Assembly: GCA_003344405.1 (NCBI GenBank)
Contig: NOWV01000127.1
Span: forward strand, 1 to 64,000
Origin: Trichoplax sp. H2
Lineage: Eukaryota; Placozoa; Uniplacotomia; Trichoplacea
Direction of reading: 5' to 3'
Length of the DNA stretch: 64,000 bases
The notes below the pieces were generated by a model. The model searched no databases. It was not told the DNA's origin and saw only the letters and a list, made by a program, of their open reading frames with translations. The translations under genes were made by a program, and so were the position numbers. Numbering within the stretch: position 1 is the stretch's first letter; each line of letters starts with the position of its first letter. Below are positions 1 through 13,800 of the stretch, one piece after another.

Positions 1-2423
1 TGTAGAATGGTCATTTGGATGTTTCCCATTGCCATTGAATGTTGCAGAGTTGACGCGTATTTCTGCGCGTGTACTTGGTATACTGTATGTCATACTGTAC
101 CAGTTGTATTTGAATCATGGCCGATTGGCGCCAGGCTAGAGTACCGGTGTGATTGACAACATGCATTTTATTATTGGGGAGTTTACTTCAATTTGTTTTT
201 ATCGTGTAGAATTTTTGCCTCATGTCACCTTGTCTATTTTGGATATTTGTGCAGCTGCATCAACCTGACAATATGTAGTCTTGTTCAGCGAGTGATTCTA
301 CTGTGTACTCGTATATGATCCATTGGTTGAGGTCCGTTCTGACTTCTGAGAAAGCGTTTGAATCATTTCATGCCTTTATTCGATTAATGTGAGGAAATTG
401 CGAGTCAAAACCCAACACTCCACTACTGGATACGATCCTCTTGCTACTAAATTGTGCACTGAGCGTCCGTTATTAATTGATTGGAAAGTATGAACAATTG
501 AACTCAATTTGATCGTTATTGAATCTAAACTATGATACACTTACAGTATCTAGATATACAGTATACAGTAGTACAACACCCATGATAATAGTGGGTGGAC
601 TGGTAGGAGGACTCTGCGATCGCAACCGTTGTCCGCGGTTGCGATCGATGCTAACAATAAATTCTCTTTTCCATTACAATCATTCAAAAGATTTTGGAAA
701 GTTAGGTCAGCCAATGGTGAGCTCGGACACTAGACGTCACGCTGATCTCCAACTGAATGGATCCATTTCATTGGCTTGTGGTCTCCATCACGTGTTGGCC
801 AAATGATTCAATCGACCGATTTTTTCCAAATCATCCTCCGCCCACGTACGGTGTTATAGGATGCGTGTTGTGGGTCAAGCGAATCTCCGCCTTCGACCAC
901 AATGTTCAAGTGTCCACTGTAATTATATTATTTATTATTCATTATTGATTGAAGTGACGATAGCGTGTTTCTTCTTCTCTCTGCCGGGCTGTCCATGCAT
1001 TATTATTGTAATAGTATTTATTTCTATAGCGTAGCCACCAGTGAGAAGACAGTTTATTGGAAAAAAAGGGAAGGCCTTATTTGATATGGCGCTTCTATCA
1101 TAATAACCATTGATGGGCAGGTCATGGGCAGGTGCACGTTGTACAGTAGGAAACGATGCTCCAACAGATGACGATGCTGTACTGATAGCGTACAGTATTA
1201 TGATAAGACGAGTCCACTACCCGTTGTACTGTACACTGTACAGTACAAACACGGAAGCATACGCTAAAGTACTAGCCTATCTTGTTTTGGACGAGTTCAC
1301 GCGCTGTTTTACCTTTGCACACTCAATCATATATCATTCATGATGGTCAATCGTCTCAGCTTGGGACAAGCGGATGATGAATCATGATATCATCCACTTA
1401 GATCATAAACCATCTGTAAAACGACAAGAGGAAATATTACTGTACCTACAGTACAGTACAGTACAGTACAGTACTGTCGAGATATTGTTGGGATCGGATG
1501 ATGTACTGTACACTGTACTGTACAGTATGCACTGTCCATTGTCCAATGGAGTGGTGTTACTGTACATCTACAAGACGTAGTACTGTGCCCTGTACAGTAG
1601 ATTGGACTGTAGGCTACAATGCCGTACTCAGTTTGCTACAGAGAATGGAGGCGTTGAAGCGTAGTATTTTTAGCCTTGATGGCGTACGCAGTGTATTGCA
1701 AGTAATCCTCGCTACTGTATCATCACCGCGATTGTCCAGAGTTCAATGGACACAAGAACAGGTCGCGGCGGCAGCCGGTCTACTGCGTATATTACCATAG
1801 TACGCCTCAAGGTGGGGTTGCAGTCTTGGCAAATCCCTTAGCCGGTAGCAGATCATTTCGTCTGAGCATCAAGGCGTTTGCGATCCATTTTTGAAGGAAA
1901 AAAACATCGAGCGAGGTAAGCCGGCAATCATTGTATTTGATTTTGTAAAGAATGAGCCAAGCAAGTGCCATGGAAATAGAATAGAGATGGCCTCAGTCCA
2001 TGTCCATTGCATTTTAGCATGGACAAGACGTTTACATAGTTTATTTCGCCGTTGATAAACGGTTCCAATCAAGGTGAAGGATTGGACTGCTTGGTACGCA
2101 CTGTTTTGACTGGAGAATAAGTGCGCTCGGCTTGGTTTTTGTTTCCTACTGATGCTTGTACCAGTCGCGTTGTACGGTACAGTGCGTTTCCTGGCCCAAC
2201 CAACTGTTCATTTTTTTTTCCAATCTAAACTCGGCAAACTTTTTTTTTCCTCAAGGTTCTCATTTGTCGCCATCGTGTCTTGACAATTTCTATTGCAACT
2301 GACTTGATGTTCAATACATGCCTACTTTGCACTCGCTAATTGTGATGAAAAAAATAAAATTGAACTTCAACTGAAGCCTATCTTTTTTTTTTTTAATTTT
2401 GACCTTATCCAACAGTAAGAAAC
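1..2423. other. Intergenic region rich in GTAC palindromes
   Basis: No gene is supported here. The sequence is less AT-rich than the middle of the window and contains many short palindromic words of the TACAGTAC / GTACTGTAC kind, for example near 1220-1250, 1441-1476, 1501-1530 and 1561-1600. An open frame ending at 1800 has a conserved-looking last 60 residues, but no splice context or family match supports it. The last 150 bases before the transporter start hold several long T runs, which fits an AT-rich 5' flank, but I see no defined promoter element. Confidence 0.6.
1447..1476. repeat. Pentanucleotide microsatellite (ACAGT)n
   Basis: About five perfect tandem copies of a 5 bp unit, read as ACAGT or TACAG, ending in a short inverted extension (GTACTGT). 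The run is self-complementary at the GTAC overlaps and could form a small hairpin. It belongs to the wider cloud of TACAGTAC-like words at both ends of the window. Confidence 0.85.
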
Positions 2424-5400
2424 ATGGCAGATAACGAAGGCAAACCTCGCAGCGTCGCTGAAGTCATCAAATCATCCGTCAAGGTACCTATTACTGGATT
2501 TGTAATTTTCTTTTCCATCTTTGCAACCATTGGTGGTTTCCTCTTTGGCTATGATATCGGGTAAGTGGAATTAAAAAAAAAAAAATAAACCACATCTTAT
2601 CCATGGCGAAAGGCCAAAACTGGAGGGTGGGGTGTAGGCCTTGGCCAGCACAAGATGTCATATGACGACGCTATATTGTCCACTTTCCTCCACTGTACAA
2701 TACAATACAGTACAGTAGTGTTGTCTCAATACTCTACTTTGCTGCTGTAAAGTTGTCATCTGTTCTGTTTACGCATTGCACACCATTTTAGATCAACGTG
2801 TTAAGTAAACTGATCCTTTGAAAAGTCAGTTGGTCAGTTTATCCGGTTTTTTTTCTTCGGTTATCCTCTCGCTGCCCATTGTATAGGCAAGCCAAGTTAT
2901 TAATATCTTTTCCCATTGACTGTATACCTAGTTATACTGTCGACTTGGATATTGGAAAGTTGACACTTACTGCAAAAATTGCTCTTGTACCAGTATATTG
3001 CGCCATCATTTTGCAACCTTTCCACCCCCCTTATTGTCCACTAGTGTAAAACAGATGAGCTGATCCAATCTCCAAGGAATGATAAAAACTGCAATCATCA
3101 TGATTGTTGAAAACTGAGACGATGCTGCTTTGACACCATGACCAAGCTCCCATTTGAAAAATCTTTATCATCACTCATGATAGGCGCAATCTTGCGCGAA
3201 TATCGACGGTCTTTCTTATTACTGTCATTGATTTTACACTCCAAGACAGTATACCGGAAGGAAAAAAATGAACCTATAGCGAACTCATGAATTCAATTTT
3301 TATCGTCATCATTTTGTATCTCGGAAACGCTTATCGGATTAATGTTAACGTACGTATAGAAACGCATTTGCGCCGTCTATCCCATATGACCCACCAATTT
3401 TTCGGGGGCTTTTATGCTGTTGATCCAACTTGTAGACTTGCGCTGTTTGACATTCACTTTAGTAGATTGGATCAAAGTTTGCATGGACGTACTTGAATAA
3501 TTTTTATCACTTTAAGAGACCAGCCGCTTGCTATTATCGCCTATTTCAAAAACTTGATTGTAATTTATTAGTTTACTTCAAAGTTTATATTGAACTGTCC
3601 AGTAGTAGCAGTCAGTAGACCACGGATAGCGTTACCGGCGGCGATATTACAAATGTATCTTGTGTGTGAATCTACGATTGCAAAGTAGTTGAATTCGCAA
3701 TTTCCAAATTAGAGTGAAGGATAACAACTGATTCTAACTTATGTCAGCTATGCCATATCATGAATTGAAACTAATCTTGCAAACACCGAGTGTAATTCGC
3801 ACATTCAACACGGAGCCTGACGGTTGTACAGGAAAACGTACAACTGATCCTTTGCTTGCGTGATTGATTGAACAAAAAATTAATCTGGTTAGCAACATCT
3901 TGGATGATTTCAATTCCTCTCGTCGATATTGAAAGAAATGAAGGTGATGCGTAGACGATATCCTTGGATGATTGAATTATGCATGTATAGAGAGATGACT
4001 ACAGTACCTTTGAAGTTCATCTTAATTGAATTAAAAATTAAAATAGGCAACTTTATACAAGTGTAGTACTCTGTACATGCAAAAATGCTGCCTATTCAGG
4101 CCCGCCCGCTCCAACTATTGCTTCCAATTGCTATCGACTAACGTCCCTTTCAAAGCATTTTCATCAGTCCAGCACTTGTAACGACTTCATTACTAACAGC
4201 AGCCTCTCCAGCCATTTTGGACGGGGAGGGGGGAAATTTTTCCATGGTTGTCTCCAGCTTTGAAGATGTGTACTTTTGTCTATTTTGTCCCTTTCAAAGC
4301 ATTTTCTTCAGTCCAGCACTTGTAACGATTTCATTACCAACAGCAGCCTCTCCAACCATTTTTGATAGGGAGGGGGAAACTTTTCCATGGCTGTCTCCAG
4401 CTTTGAAGATGTGTACTTTTGTCCCTTTCAAAGCATTTTCTTCAGTCCAGCACTTGTAACGACTTCATTACCAACAGCAGCCTCTCCAACCATTTTTGAT
4501 AGGGAGGGGGAAATTTTTCCATGGTTGTCTCCAGCTTTGAAGATGTGTACTTTTGTCTATTTTGTCCCTTTCAAAGCATTTTCTTCAGTCCAGCACTTGT
4601 AACGACTTCATTACCAACAGCAGCCTCTCCAACCATTTTTGATAGGGAGGGGGAAATTTTTCCATGGCCGTCTCCAGCTTTGAAGATGTGTACTTTTGTC
4701 TATTGTTTGCATTATTTATTTATTTTGCAGTTGTTTTGTTGGACTGCAATTGTGACAATTGTTCCAGCGGTCCAACGTAGTAGGCCAGCGATACAAAGGT
4801 TTTGCGCTGACTACGTGCTGGTACAATCAGTACGGACTGCATCCAGTCACACGCTACACCAGGTGATGCACTTGGACACCAATTGACAACGACGTTACAA
4901 TGTTGCCGTTGGTCGCGCCCTTCCCTTGCCTTATTGGAATGACACCAATATGGAGTCTAGGCTATATCGCGTGCATAGGACAGTATTGCGGTACAAGGTG
5001 GAAAGGTCACGTACTTTCTTTTGCTACCGTTGACATCAGCCCAGGCTAATAATATCCGACACCGTCTTGACACTCGGAAACTCTTTGCTACAGTATTGTG
5101 TAGTCATAATGGATGGATGATTGTGGCTGTCCCATGAAGGATTACTTACTGTACAGACTAGAATTAACCCTCAAGCACGCCCTACCGGAGCCGAGAAAAG
5201 CATTTCCCTTTTCTCAGCATCAAACAGCCACTCCAGTACTGTAAGACGACATGGATAGCATGATGAGAAGGATTGTTGTCGCAGTGTTGCCCACAGTCAA
5301 CTACTTGTGTACGGCCGTTTTGACTGCGATCGTCCAGGGCCGAGAAAAGCATTTCCTTTTTCTCAGCATCAAACAGCCACTCCAGTTACTGTAAGACGAC

Positions 5401-8400
5401 ATGGATAGAATGATGAGAAGGATTGTCGTCGCAGTGTTGCCCACAGTCAACTACTTGTGCTCCTGTACGGCCGTTGTGACTGCGATCGTCCAGGGCCGAG
5501 AAAAGCATTTCCTTTTTCTCAGCATCAAACAGCCACTCCAGTTACTGTAAGACGACATGGATAGAATGATGAGAAAGATTGTTGTCGCAGTGTTACCCAC
5601 AGTCAACTACTGGTGTACGGCCGTTTTGAACTACGATCGTCTCGACATGACGCAACAAACGATCGTACCATTTCCTGATGGCCATGTTGATCCACCTTAT
5701 TCAATGTCTACAGCAACCTTGCCTACTTTGATCCATTTTGAATTCAATTGATACATCATCAATTCAGTTCTTGAAATGTCTACTCATCAATGAATGCTAT
5801 CTCGAAGTCATGGACTATAGCTTGGAAGAAAAACCAACTGCGTCCAAGTAAACTCCATCTCTCACTTTCAACCAATGTCAAATGATTGAACCCATTCAGC
5901 CACGTCAGTCAAAAATCACTTTTCAACGTCAATATTTCCACTATCAATGACCCCGGCCAAAAGCCAACATATCGACAAAACAAATGGGGATTCTATCAAT
6001 GAGAAAAATAATAAAAAAAAAACCCTGAAAACTAGATCAATACCAACCCCCAAAGTCATTTCCAAGCCATCATTTGCCCTGTCTACATAAGTGGAGAGTA
6101 GCATTCCCTTCTGATTGGCCAATGGTGTCCTGAATAAAGGATAGGTTGATCGACTTCATCCAATTGAAGCAGTTGAATACATCGACATCTGCTAGACTCG
6201 ACTTGTTTCTATCTTACTCCAAAAAGTAGCTGAGTAAGGACAATTCTTGCCAGTAATCCAAACATGGATTACAATAAAACTACTTCCATTCTTGTCATGA
6301 ATTAATTAATCGGCAAAGTTGGTAGACACACCTTCCCAAATAATACTATAATTTACTGTAGACTCTTCAACGATTCCGATCGAGTCTTATCACCATGATG
6401 GTAACATCTCGATCGAATACTATCCTACCCCTAATAGCGTACGGTGGCTGATATACAAGCTACCCAAGAGTATTTTTGCATCATGTATTTCTATTAATCA
6501 TTTCTTATCCTTTCCATCAGCATGGATAATGCCCAAAAATAAATACATGGATTAATCTCCATTGAAAGGACAAAGAATTGAGTCAACTTATTAATACTAA
6601 CATTGACGTGAAAGAAGTCGACAATCACGTAATCAGTTACGCTTCGGTAGTCATACATTCTAGCCAATGTATCCTCTTCTTAGTCTCGATCTTTCTATAG
6701 CGACGATCCTATTTGGGTGATACTATACAGTCTTACCTTGACAACTTATTGTACAATGCAGACATCAACTAATGGACGATAATTGATATAATCCGGGACA
6801 TCTGACAAGGGTGTTGAAGTGTATCGAATATGCAATAAAGTCAGACGCATAAACTCTGTAGATGGGCATCAACGGAATAGCTACAATGGATCACAGCTTC
6901 TCAATAAAATTACATACTGTAATACTCGCCGTACAATTGTATAGTAGTGAGTAGATATTTGTTGAAGAAAACCACTACTTGTATGTGGAAAAGAATGATG
7001 AATTGCAACTCTCCCCAACTGATATACATAGGATACTGTCAAGTCGACAGTCTAGTCAGTTTATAGATGATGGTTCACCATGATTTGAAACTTCAAAATG
7101 AAACATGACAACGTGAATAATTACTGTACTGTATTCAAAAGAAACCAAATACTTCGCTGCTGACTTTGAAAATTCATTCGAAAAGCCTTTTAGTCCACTA
7201 AATACTAATATTCTTTGCTAATCTCACTCTTGTATCGCTAATGCAAAAAGACTTATAGAAATTTCTATTTGAAACTTGTAGCATTTACTCACTTTTACTA
7301 CTTCCGATCGATACCGCCTTGTGTCGCTCCCTCTTGTCTTACTATCGATATATTATATATATTATGATATGATTATAATTTGCCTGTCAATGCAATTATA
7401 GATGAAAAGAAAATTAAATTGTTTGTACTCTGTTCTCGAAAATGAATATCACTACACTTACAGTGGTAGTTACTAATATGACGTTGATCATCTTTTCCAT
7501 TATAGTATCATCGGTGGTGTCACAAATATGCGACCATTCAGAATTAGCATGGGCTTACCTCCCAACAGTACTGAAGGAGAAGGTGAAGATCTTGCCAGTG
7601 CAATTGTAAGTGTTGTATACGGACAGCATTTCTCATTACCATGCCATTTTGGGGGTTTTTCCCTACTGCACAAAGACACAAAGTGCTATGTGCCTGTCCT
7701 GTAATTGAATCATCGTCGCAGTTATTCATTGAAAATTCTGTCGAAATTAATCCTACATACAGTACCTTTCATGATGACGAGAAATATTGAAAGCACTCAA
7801 TTGTCCAATTTGATATCCGATACACAAATGGCTATAACCTACCTTGTACTATAATGTACAGTACAGTGCAGTTATCCAGCCTCTTAATTTCCGTCTTGCA
7901 CTGATCTTATTTAGAGTGATTGTACGTCATAAAATGTAGTACATAATAATCAGTAGAGGTAAGGTCTACTGAAAAAGGACAGTAATTTATTTTAAAAGTA
8001 ACTCCTGACGGTAAACATACCAAATGTTAATAAATAAGAACATAATCGCTATTCTAAAAGCAGCTTAGCTTACTACAGTTATTCGTGCATTCAGTACGAT
8101 GAGAAGTTTTTACTACACAACATACACGCAACTTTTGATAACGAACATGTTGTCAATTTGATTCCTATAATAAAAATAACGTTAATTTAGCGCTTAGCCA
8201 AATGTTATACAACCACAAATACAACGATTTCATTGGTTAATTGCCGAAGGAACAAAATGATTTGCAGTAATTAACACGTACTCGTATATCAATCTATTAA
8301 CTGTTTAGGGAATTATTGTCTCATCTTTCTCTCTTGGCTGTATGGTTGGTGCATTAAGTGCCGGATGTAAGTGCAGTAATTATATACTGCAAAAGTTTTT

Positions 8401-10875
8401 CTACAGTAGCAAAGTCATAGTTTTCTCACAGTATATAAAATACCTTGTTGACACACGCGTATTTATTATAATTATTATGAATTACCACTTAGCAAACTAA
8501 CACCTACAATTAAATGGATATAGGGTTGTCCGATGTGTTTGGAAGAAAAATGACTGTTCTTGTGGGATCTACCATCTTTACCATCGGCGGTGTCTTCCAA
8601 GGTGCTGCAATCTATTTGTGGTACGTACACGAATAATAAGACTGATTGAATTGTTATTAATTGCCGTTCGACGCTTTTTGCCAAATAATAAATGGACATC
8701 GAAAATTTAAAAATTTTATTACCATTAGGATGATGATCGTCGGCCGTGTTGCAGCTGGTCTAGGTGTCGGTATCATGAGTATGGTTGTGCCATTATTTAA
8801 CGCTGAAATTTCACCGAAAGAACTTCGTGGTCGTTTAGTATCTTTACAACAACTCAGTATCACCTTTGGAATTATGGTAATTATAAAATCCATTTTTATA
8901 TTCACATTGTCATATAGACTGCGTGGATGTTTACTCAGTTGCAAATAATTTTGGTCAATTAGATCAGCTTCTTGGTTAATTTAGCTGTAGAAGGTGTCGA
9001 GATTGGATGGCGTATCTCTCTTGGTTTACAATCTGTTTTCTCAATCATTCTTGTTATTGGTATGCTCATGTTGCCTGAAAGCCCTAGGTAAGGGATAGAA
9101 TATCCTTCAAGAGTCATGTTTACTTGAATGTATACCGTACCCAATCGATAATTGGAAATTAGAAAAGTAGAAATTATACAAGATCGTTCAGTATGTGTTT
9201 GCATACATTTATATGATTCGTTAGCATGTAGCCATAAGAAAATAAGAATAAAATAGTTACCGTCGATAACTGCTATTTAAATCCAATTCTACTTTTGCTA
9301 GATGGCTAGTAAAGAATGGTGAAACTGGCAAAGCGCTAAGTGTATTGCAGCGTTTGCGAGCTGGTGCTCATGGCCAAAATGCCAATGTCGCACAGGAGGA
9401 ACTTGACGAAATTGTCGATAGCATCGAGGCCGAAAGAGCTATTGGTGAAGGTACTTGGAATGAAGTATTCTGCGCTCCAGATTCAGCTAAGAGGTAATAA
9501 AATTTGAGTCATATTATACCTTAAAATTGATACTGATTTTTTTATGCTATTTATTTATATAGAGTTGTCATCGGTTGCGGTTGTCAATTCTTTCAACAAT
9601 TTAGCGGTATTAATGTTGTAATGTAAGTCCTATTACATATTAAGTTAATTAACATTTGCAACAACGAAATGTTTTTATGCTGTAAAAAAATATTATTACA
9701 AAATTATGTAATATGTGACAAATTGGATGTGCAGGTACTATTCACCAATCATTTTCGATCATGTTGGTGTACCTCCTCTTATTTCGACCGCAGTCGTTGG
9801 TGTTATTAACTTTTTGAGCACATTTATTGCTATTTATATCATCGACAAGGTAAGTCAGATATTTGCCTACTGCAGTGAAAGACTATCCTGCTAAGTAGTC
9901 TTCCATAACCCAGATAAAGCATAGATGCTGCAATCTGGAATTCTTATCGCATTCATACTGATATATATTAAATACTGTAACAGGTTGGTCGAAAATTCTT
10001 AATGTTAATTGGCGCTATTGGCATGGTTATTTCCCTATTCTTTGCTGGTGCTTTAATTTACGCCGTCGATGTTAGTCAAAATGTTGGTGTTGGTATCGTT
10101 ATTGTCGTCTTGGTCTGCTTATATGTTAACAGCTTTGCCTATTCCTGGGGGTGAGTTTTCAGCCTATTAATCGTGAAAGTATTGATGTAGATAGTGTTTT
10201 CTTATATCTTGCATTTACACTTGCGTAATAATATTCGATTTATTTACAGACCTTGTGCATGGGTTATTACTAGTGAAATCTTCCCACTTCGTCTACGTGG
10301 TAAGTACTTGGCTGTCTCGTATACTATCATAGAGTATAATGCTGAGTTTAGTTACTACTATCGTGTAATATTTTGAAATTGTAATTCCAGGCAAAGCTGT
10401 CAGTATTACAACTCTTACCAACTGGATCGGAGTTTTTGTCGTTGCACAAATTACGCCATTGCTTTTGCAGCCGAATATTCTTAACGTTCAAGGAATGTTT
10501 ATCTTGATGGGAGTATTCTGTACTGCTGCCTTCTTCTTCACATGGTTGCTTGTTCCAGAAACTAAGGTCATTAGCATTAAGCAAACAGATTGAGATATCT
10601 CAATAAAATTAATTCTGTTTTTATTTGTTGTATTGAAATGTAGAGTATATTAACATATATATCTATGTGATAACATTGTTGGATTGCCTGATTAATAGGG
10701 TGTTTCTTTGGAAGCCATGGGCCAACTGTTTAAGCGTTCAAGTTGGTTCGAAATCACCAGACCAATGGCGTACATGCGTGAAGAATTTGCAGCATATCTT
10801 TGCTGTCGTACACCACAAAGACCTGTCTCAATCCACAAACCAGCTCGTCCTGAGCAAGCTACCGCAGCAGTATAA
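2424..10875 (+). CDS. MFS sugar porter (hexose-transporter type), 13 exons
   Basis: A 12-helix plasma-membrane sugar transporter of 533 residues, a normal length for the family. Exons: 2424-2560, 7506-7605, 8309-8366, 8524-8620, 8729-8876, 8963-9087, 9302-9493, 9563-9622, 9735-9849, 9984-10150, 10250-10299, 10391-10566, 10699-10875; reading frame is kept across all junctions. Visible motifs: GGFLFGYDIG in helix 1, DVFGRK in loop 2-3, PESPRW after helix 6, QQFSGIN in helix 7 (sugar-binding QQ), DKVGRK in loop 8-9, and PETKG after helix 12. The start is the ATG followed by a short hydrophilic N-terminus and helix 1. Several blocks (SLQQLSITFGIMISF, SEIFPLRLRGKAVSI, TLTNWIG) read more like fungal, oomycete or plant sugar porters than animal GLUTs; this is from memory, not a search. 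Substrate is inferred as a hexose by family. The last intron has a weak GTCATT donor. Confidence 0.93.
4145..4705. repeat. Tandem repeat, four units of about 134-144 bp, in transporter intron 1
   Basis: The word CCCTTTCAAAGCATTTTC recurs at 4145, 4289, 4423 and 4566, giving units of 144, 134 and 143 bp. The second unit lacks about 10 bp (TCTATTTTGT). Each unit also carries a G-rich tract (GGGAGGGGG) and the word CCAGCTTTGAAGATGTG. The units stay open in one frame, so they give repetitive open frames, but they lie inside a well-defined intron and look non-coding. Confidence 0.9.
5190..5640. repeat. Tandem repeat, three units of about 149-156 bp, in transporter intron 1
   Basis: Units begin with GCCGAGAAAAGCATTTCC at 5190, 5339 and 5495. 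Each contains a short inverted element (GAGAAAAG ... CTTTTCTC or close to it) that could fold as a hairpin, then ACAGCCACTCCAG and the word GACGACATGGATAG. The first two units end in GCGATCGTCCAGG; the third drifts after GTACGGCCG. The repeat is intronic, with no evidence for a transcript of its own. Confidence 0.9.
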
Positions 10876-13800
10876 AATCCACCACTGACTCTTGAAACAT
10901 ATTATAATTATTAATGGATATTATAGTCATCATGCATCAATACTCGATGTATTGAAGCTTTTTATATAGGTCAACACTTGTAATAGAAAATCTACGACAG
11001 CAAAATACTGCATTTCTATCTTTGAAATAATCTACCATGACTATCGGAGCATGTTGTTAAGGAGTGTTAAAAAGTACGACAGGGAAATCCAGTTACTTTA
11101 TCCAAGTCTTAAGCTGTTAAATATCATTAGCTAGATAGCAATACTAATCAAATGATAAGTTACTTTTGTCGTTGCTATTGTAATCTTCATTTAGTTTTTA
11201 AATGTTAGCATCAAACTATTGTAATTGTTTTGAAATGAATTGACAAAGTAGGTAAAAGGATAAATTGTTGAACTTTGGTAGTTATTTCATTATTTGCTGC
11301 TATACCATTTAGTTATACGTTCAATGATAGCACTGACTCTTTGTCGTCGATTATAGCTTTAACGTAATGTCAGCTTTTTTTTTTGTTTTTTATAATTTTA
11401 ATGACTAAGTTTAGGCGATAATTTGTTTTAATTGATGTTTAAGTTATCAACATTATCTGTGTTTTGCCATCTTATTTGTGTATTTTTATTGAACGTTTTA
11501 ACTGCTCTAAATACCACGTTTAGCCATGATGGCTCCAGCCAGCTTACTAGTTTAACAATACAGTCATCTACATTAAGATATTTGTCTTGTCGGTGGAGGT
11601 ATATTAATTACTTATTTGTAAGAGCTGCAGGATTTGCTTTTATTAAGTGATCTACTTTGAAGGGTACTATAAAATGATGCGTCGATCCAATGCAAAATTA
11701 CAAAATGCGTTCACTTTAATATTGATATTCAAAGAGATTTTGGTCTTGAGATGACAGCAAAACAGTGTAGAAATAGGATATGCAACCAAATATGGATATT
11801 TTTAATACAGTGATACTTATAAGTAAATTGATATGATGGTGATATTTGCGTAATCGATCCTCTCTGTTTCTTCAGCCCAGTCAATTATGTCTATTATTAA
11901 TGCAGTAGTAACAAACAAAATGGAAATTCGATGTTAAGAATGCACATTGTGCTCGATCAAAATACTCGAAATCTTTCTTTAGTTGCAGGTCATGAATTCT
12001 TGAATTATTCTAGAACTATTTTAGTATACGACTCGTACTAGAAAAAAATTGATTCCATGAATTATATTTCACTTTGCGATATTCAATTTCGACACTGCCA
12101 TGGAGCAATAGCAGAACAATGAAATTGTAATTTTATTTAGACTTTGTATAATCTTATCAATTTGGCAACGGCTGATACATTTATTTCCTGTGCTATGATG
12201 AATTTAATATACTAGATACTCAACTGGCTGCAGTCTATTATTATGAAATTGGTCGCAGATATTCAATTCTTCACAGAGAATCATATCCAACTACACTAGT
12301 CTGTAAATATTGCAAATTAAGATTTGAAAACAAGATTTCACCTACTTATTATTTAACTTTTAGTTTCACATATTCGTACTAGACAGTAAATAGCACTTGT
12401 TATTTGGAATAAACAAAGGAATGGCCTACTACATCGAAAACAAGGAAATGAATTTAAAATGAATTAAATGCACGTTGACCTATACGAATAGTATTGCATA
12501 AGACAGTAAGATATATAGCATATTATCTTATGATACACTATGTGTAGACCATAAAAAGAGTTGGCGAATGCCATTTGTAATTAAATTACAGAGGTAGTCA
12601 GATCTACAATACCGCTTCGGCAGTAATAAAGATCTCAACTGTACGTTACAAAGAGTGTTGTATTTTCCTATGAGGACCACTAACCTCCCTTGATATCCGA
12701 TGATCGTAACATGCGCCATCGTTGAATCTAACTTAACTTGACTAGAATAATCCAAATTGTACCCACTTTACTCCAACAACTGTAGATGAGTACACTGACT
12801 TTGGCTGTCCTATTTCACGACGTTTAGGCCTGCGTCAAAGTTGAGTCTCTTTGAGGAAATAATACCTAAAACTATATCTAAAGTTTTTAACGGTTGTATA
12901 TTCTAGATTATTAGGGATCATTATTAGGAATTTATATGTTCTCTGAGTAGAATCGTCACACCTGTTTCTTTGCTTAGGCTGTCCCTCATTTAAACGCAAT
13001 ATTAATTAATAAATCGAAGACTATATCAGTATGCATTGCTTTTAGTAATATGCAAGTAGCGAGGGTATTTAACTGATATTATTGCCTATATCTTTAAAAG
13101 CCATATACTGTACAGGCTACACATATTTTCATGCATTTCATATTACTTTGTTTTACGAAGCGATTATTTTATTTATTTCGATTATTCTTTTAATCGACTT
13201 TGATTTATTATGTATGAATCTACAATTCTACATTATTATTGTATTTCTTTTCCTAGTTTACTTACCTAATTTAATTATTAAACCATTCATAAGCTCTTTT
13301 AATCCCTCTCAATGATGTATTCATTAATAAAATGTGCAATTATATCTTATGGTACTACTATTCTATCTGATACTATTTCATAGACTAATATCTAGGCAGT
13401 TTGATTCATTAATGGGATAGAGATGATCAAGAAACAGCTGTGAATAAGTTTATGCATTGGTTGTGTATTTATAGGATTCGAAAGCTACTGATTCGTATTG
13501 GCTGTATTCCTACAGCGCCAATTGTCTTTTCGTAATATTCTCATCTTTTATTTATGATATGCAATCCATGATAGATATTATTTGTAGTTAATTATGCAAA
13601 TTAATCCATCTTGTAATGGTATATCACCAGAATTATACAAACTACGCGGTCGCTAAAAGGAAATGAATAGCAATTGGCATGGAGAGCTACTTATACGTAC
13701 GCAGAATATGGATAGAAAAGGTTGACAGGAAGGTGGAAAAGAAAGTTGTTGCAATCATCGTTCATTGCAATTGCAATTGACCGGAATAGTTGAAATCCTG

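Noticed and set aside
1498-1800. Open frame whose last 60 residues look protein-like (MEALKRSIFSLDGVRSVLQV)
   Set aside because: The first part lies in GTAC microsatellite sequence, no partner exon or family was found, and the length is within chance for this less AT-rich stretch.
4217-4886. Overlapping open frames with repeated SSFEDVYFC peptides
   Set aside because: They are made by a 134-144 bp tandem repeat inside the first intron of the sugar transporter; one unit has lost about 10 bp, so the frame is not maintained as in a real protein repeat.
11432-11650. Short open frame starting with a signal-peptide-like segment
   Set aside because: A hydrophobic start is common in T-rich DNA; no downstream exon or domain was seen.
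13082-13315. Hydrophobic 77-codon open frame
   Set aside because: Composition is that of translated AT-rich DNA (Ile, Leu, Phe, Tyr); no family match or splice context.
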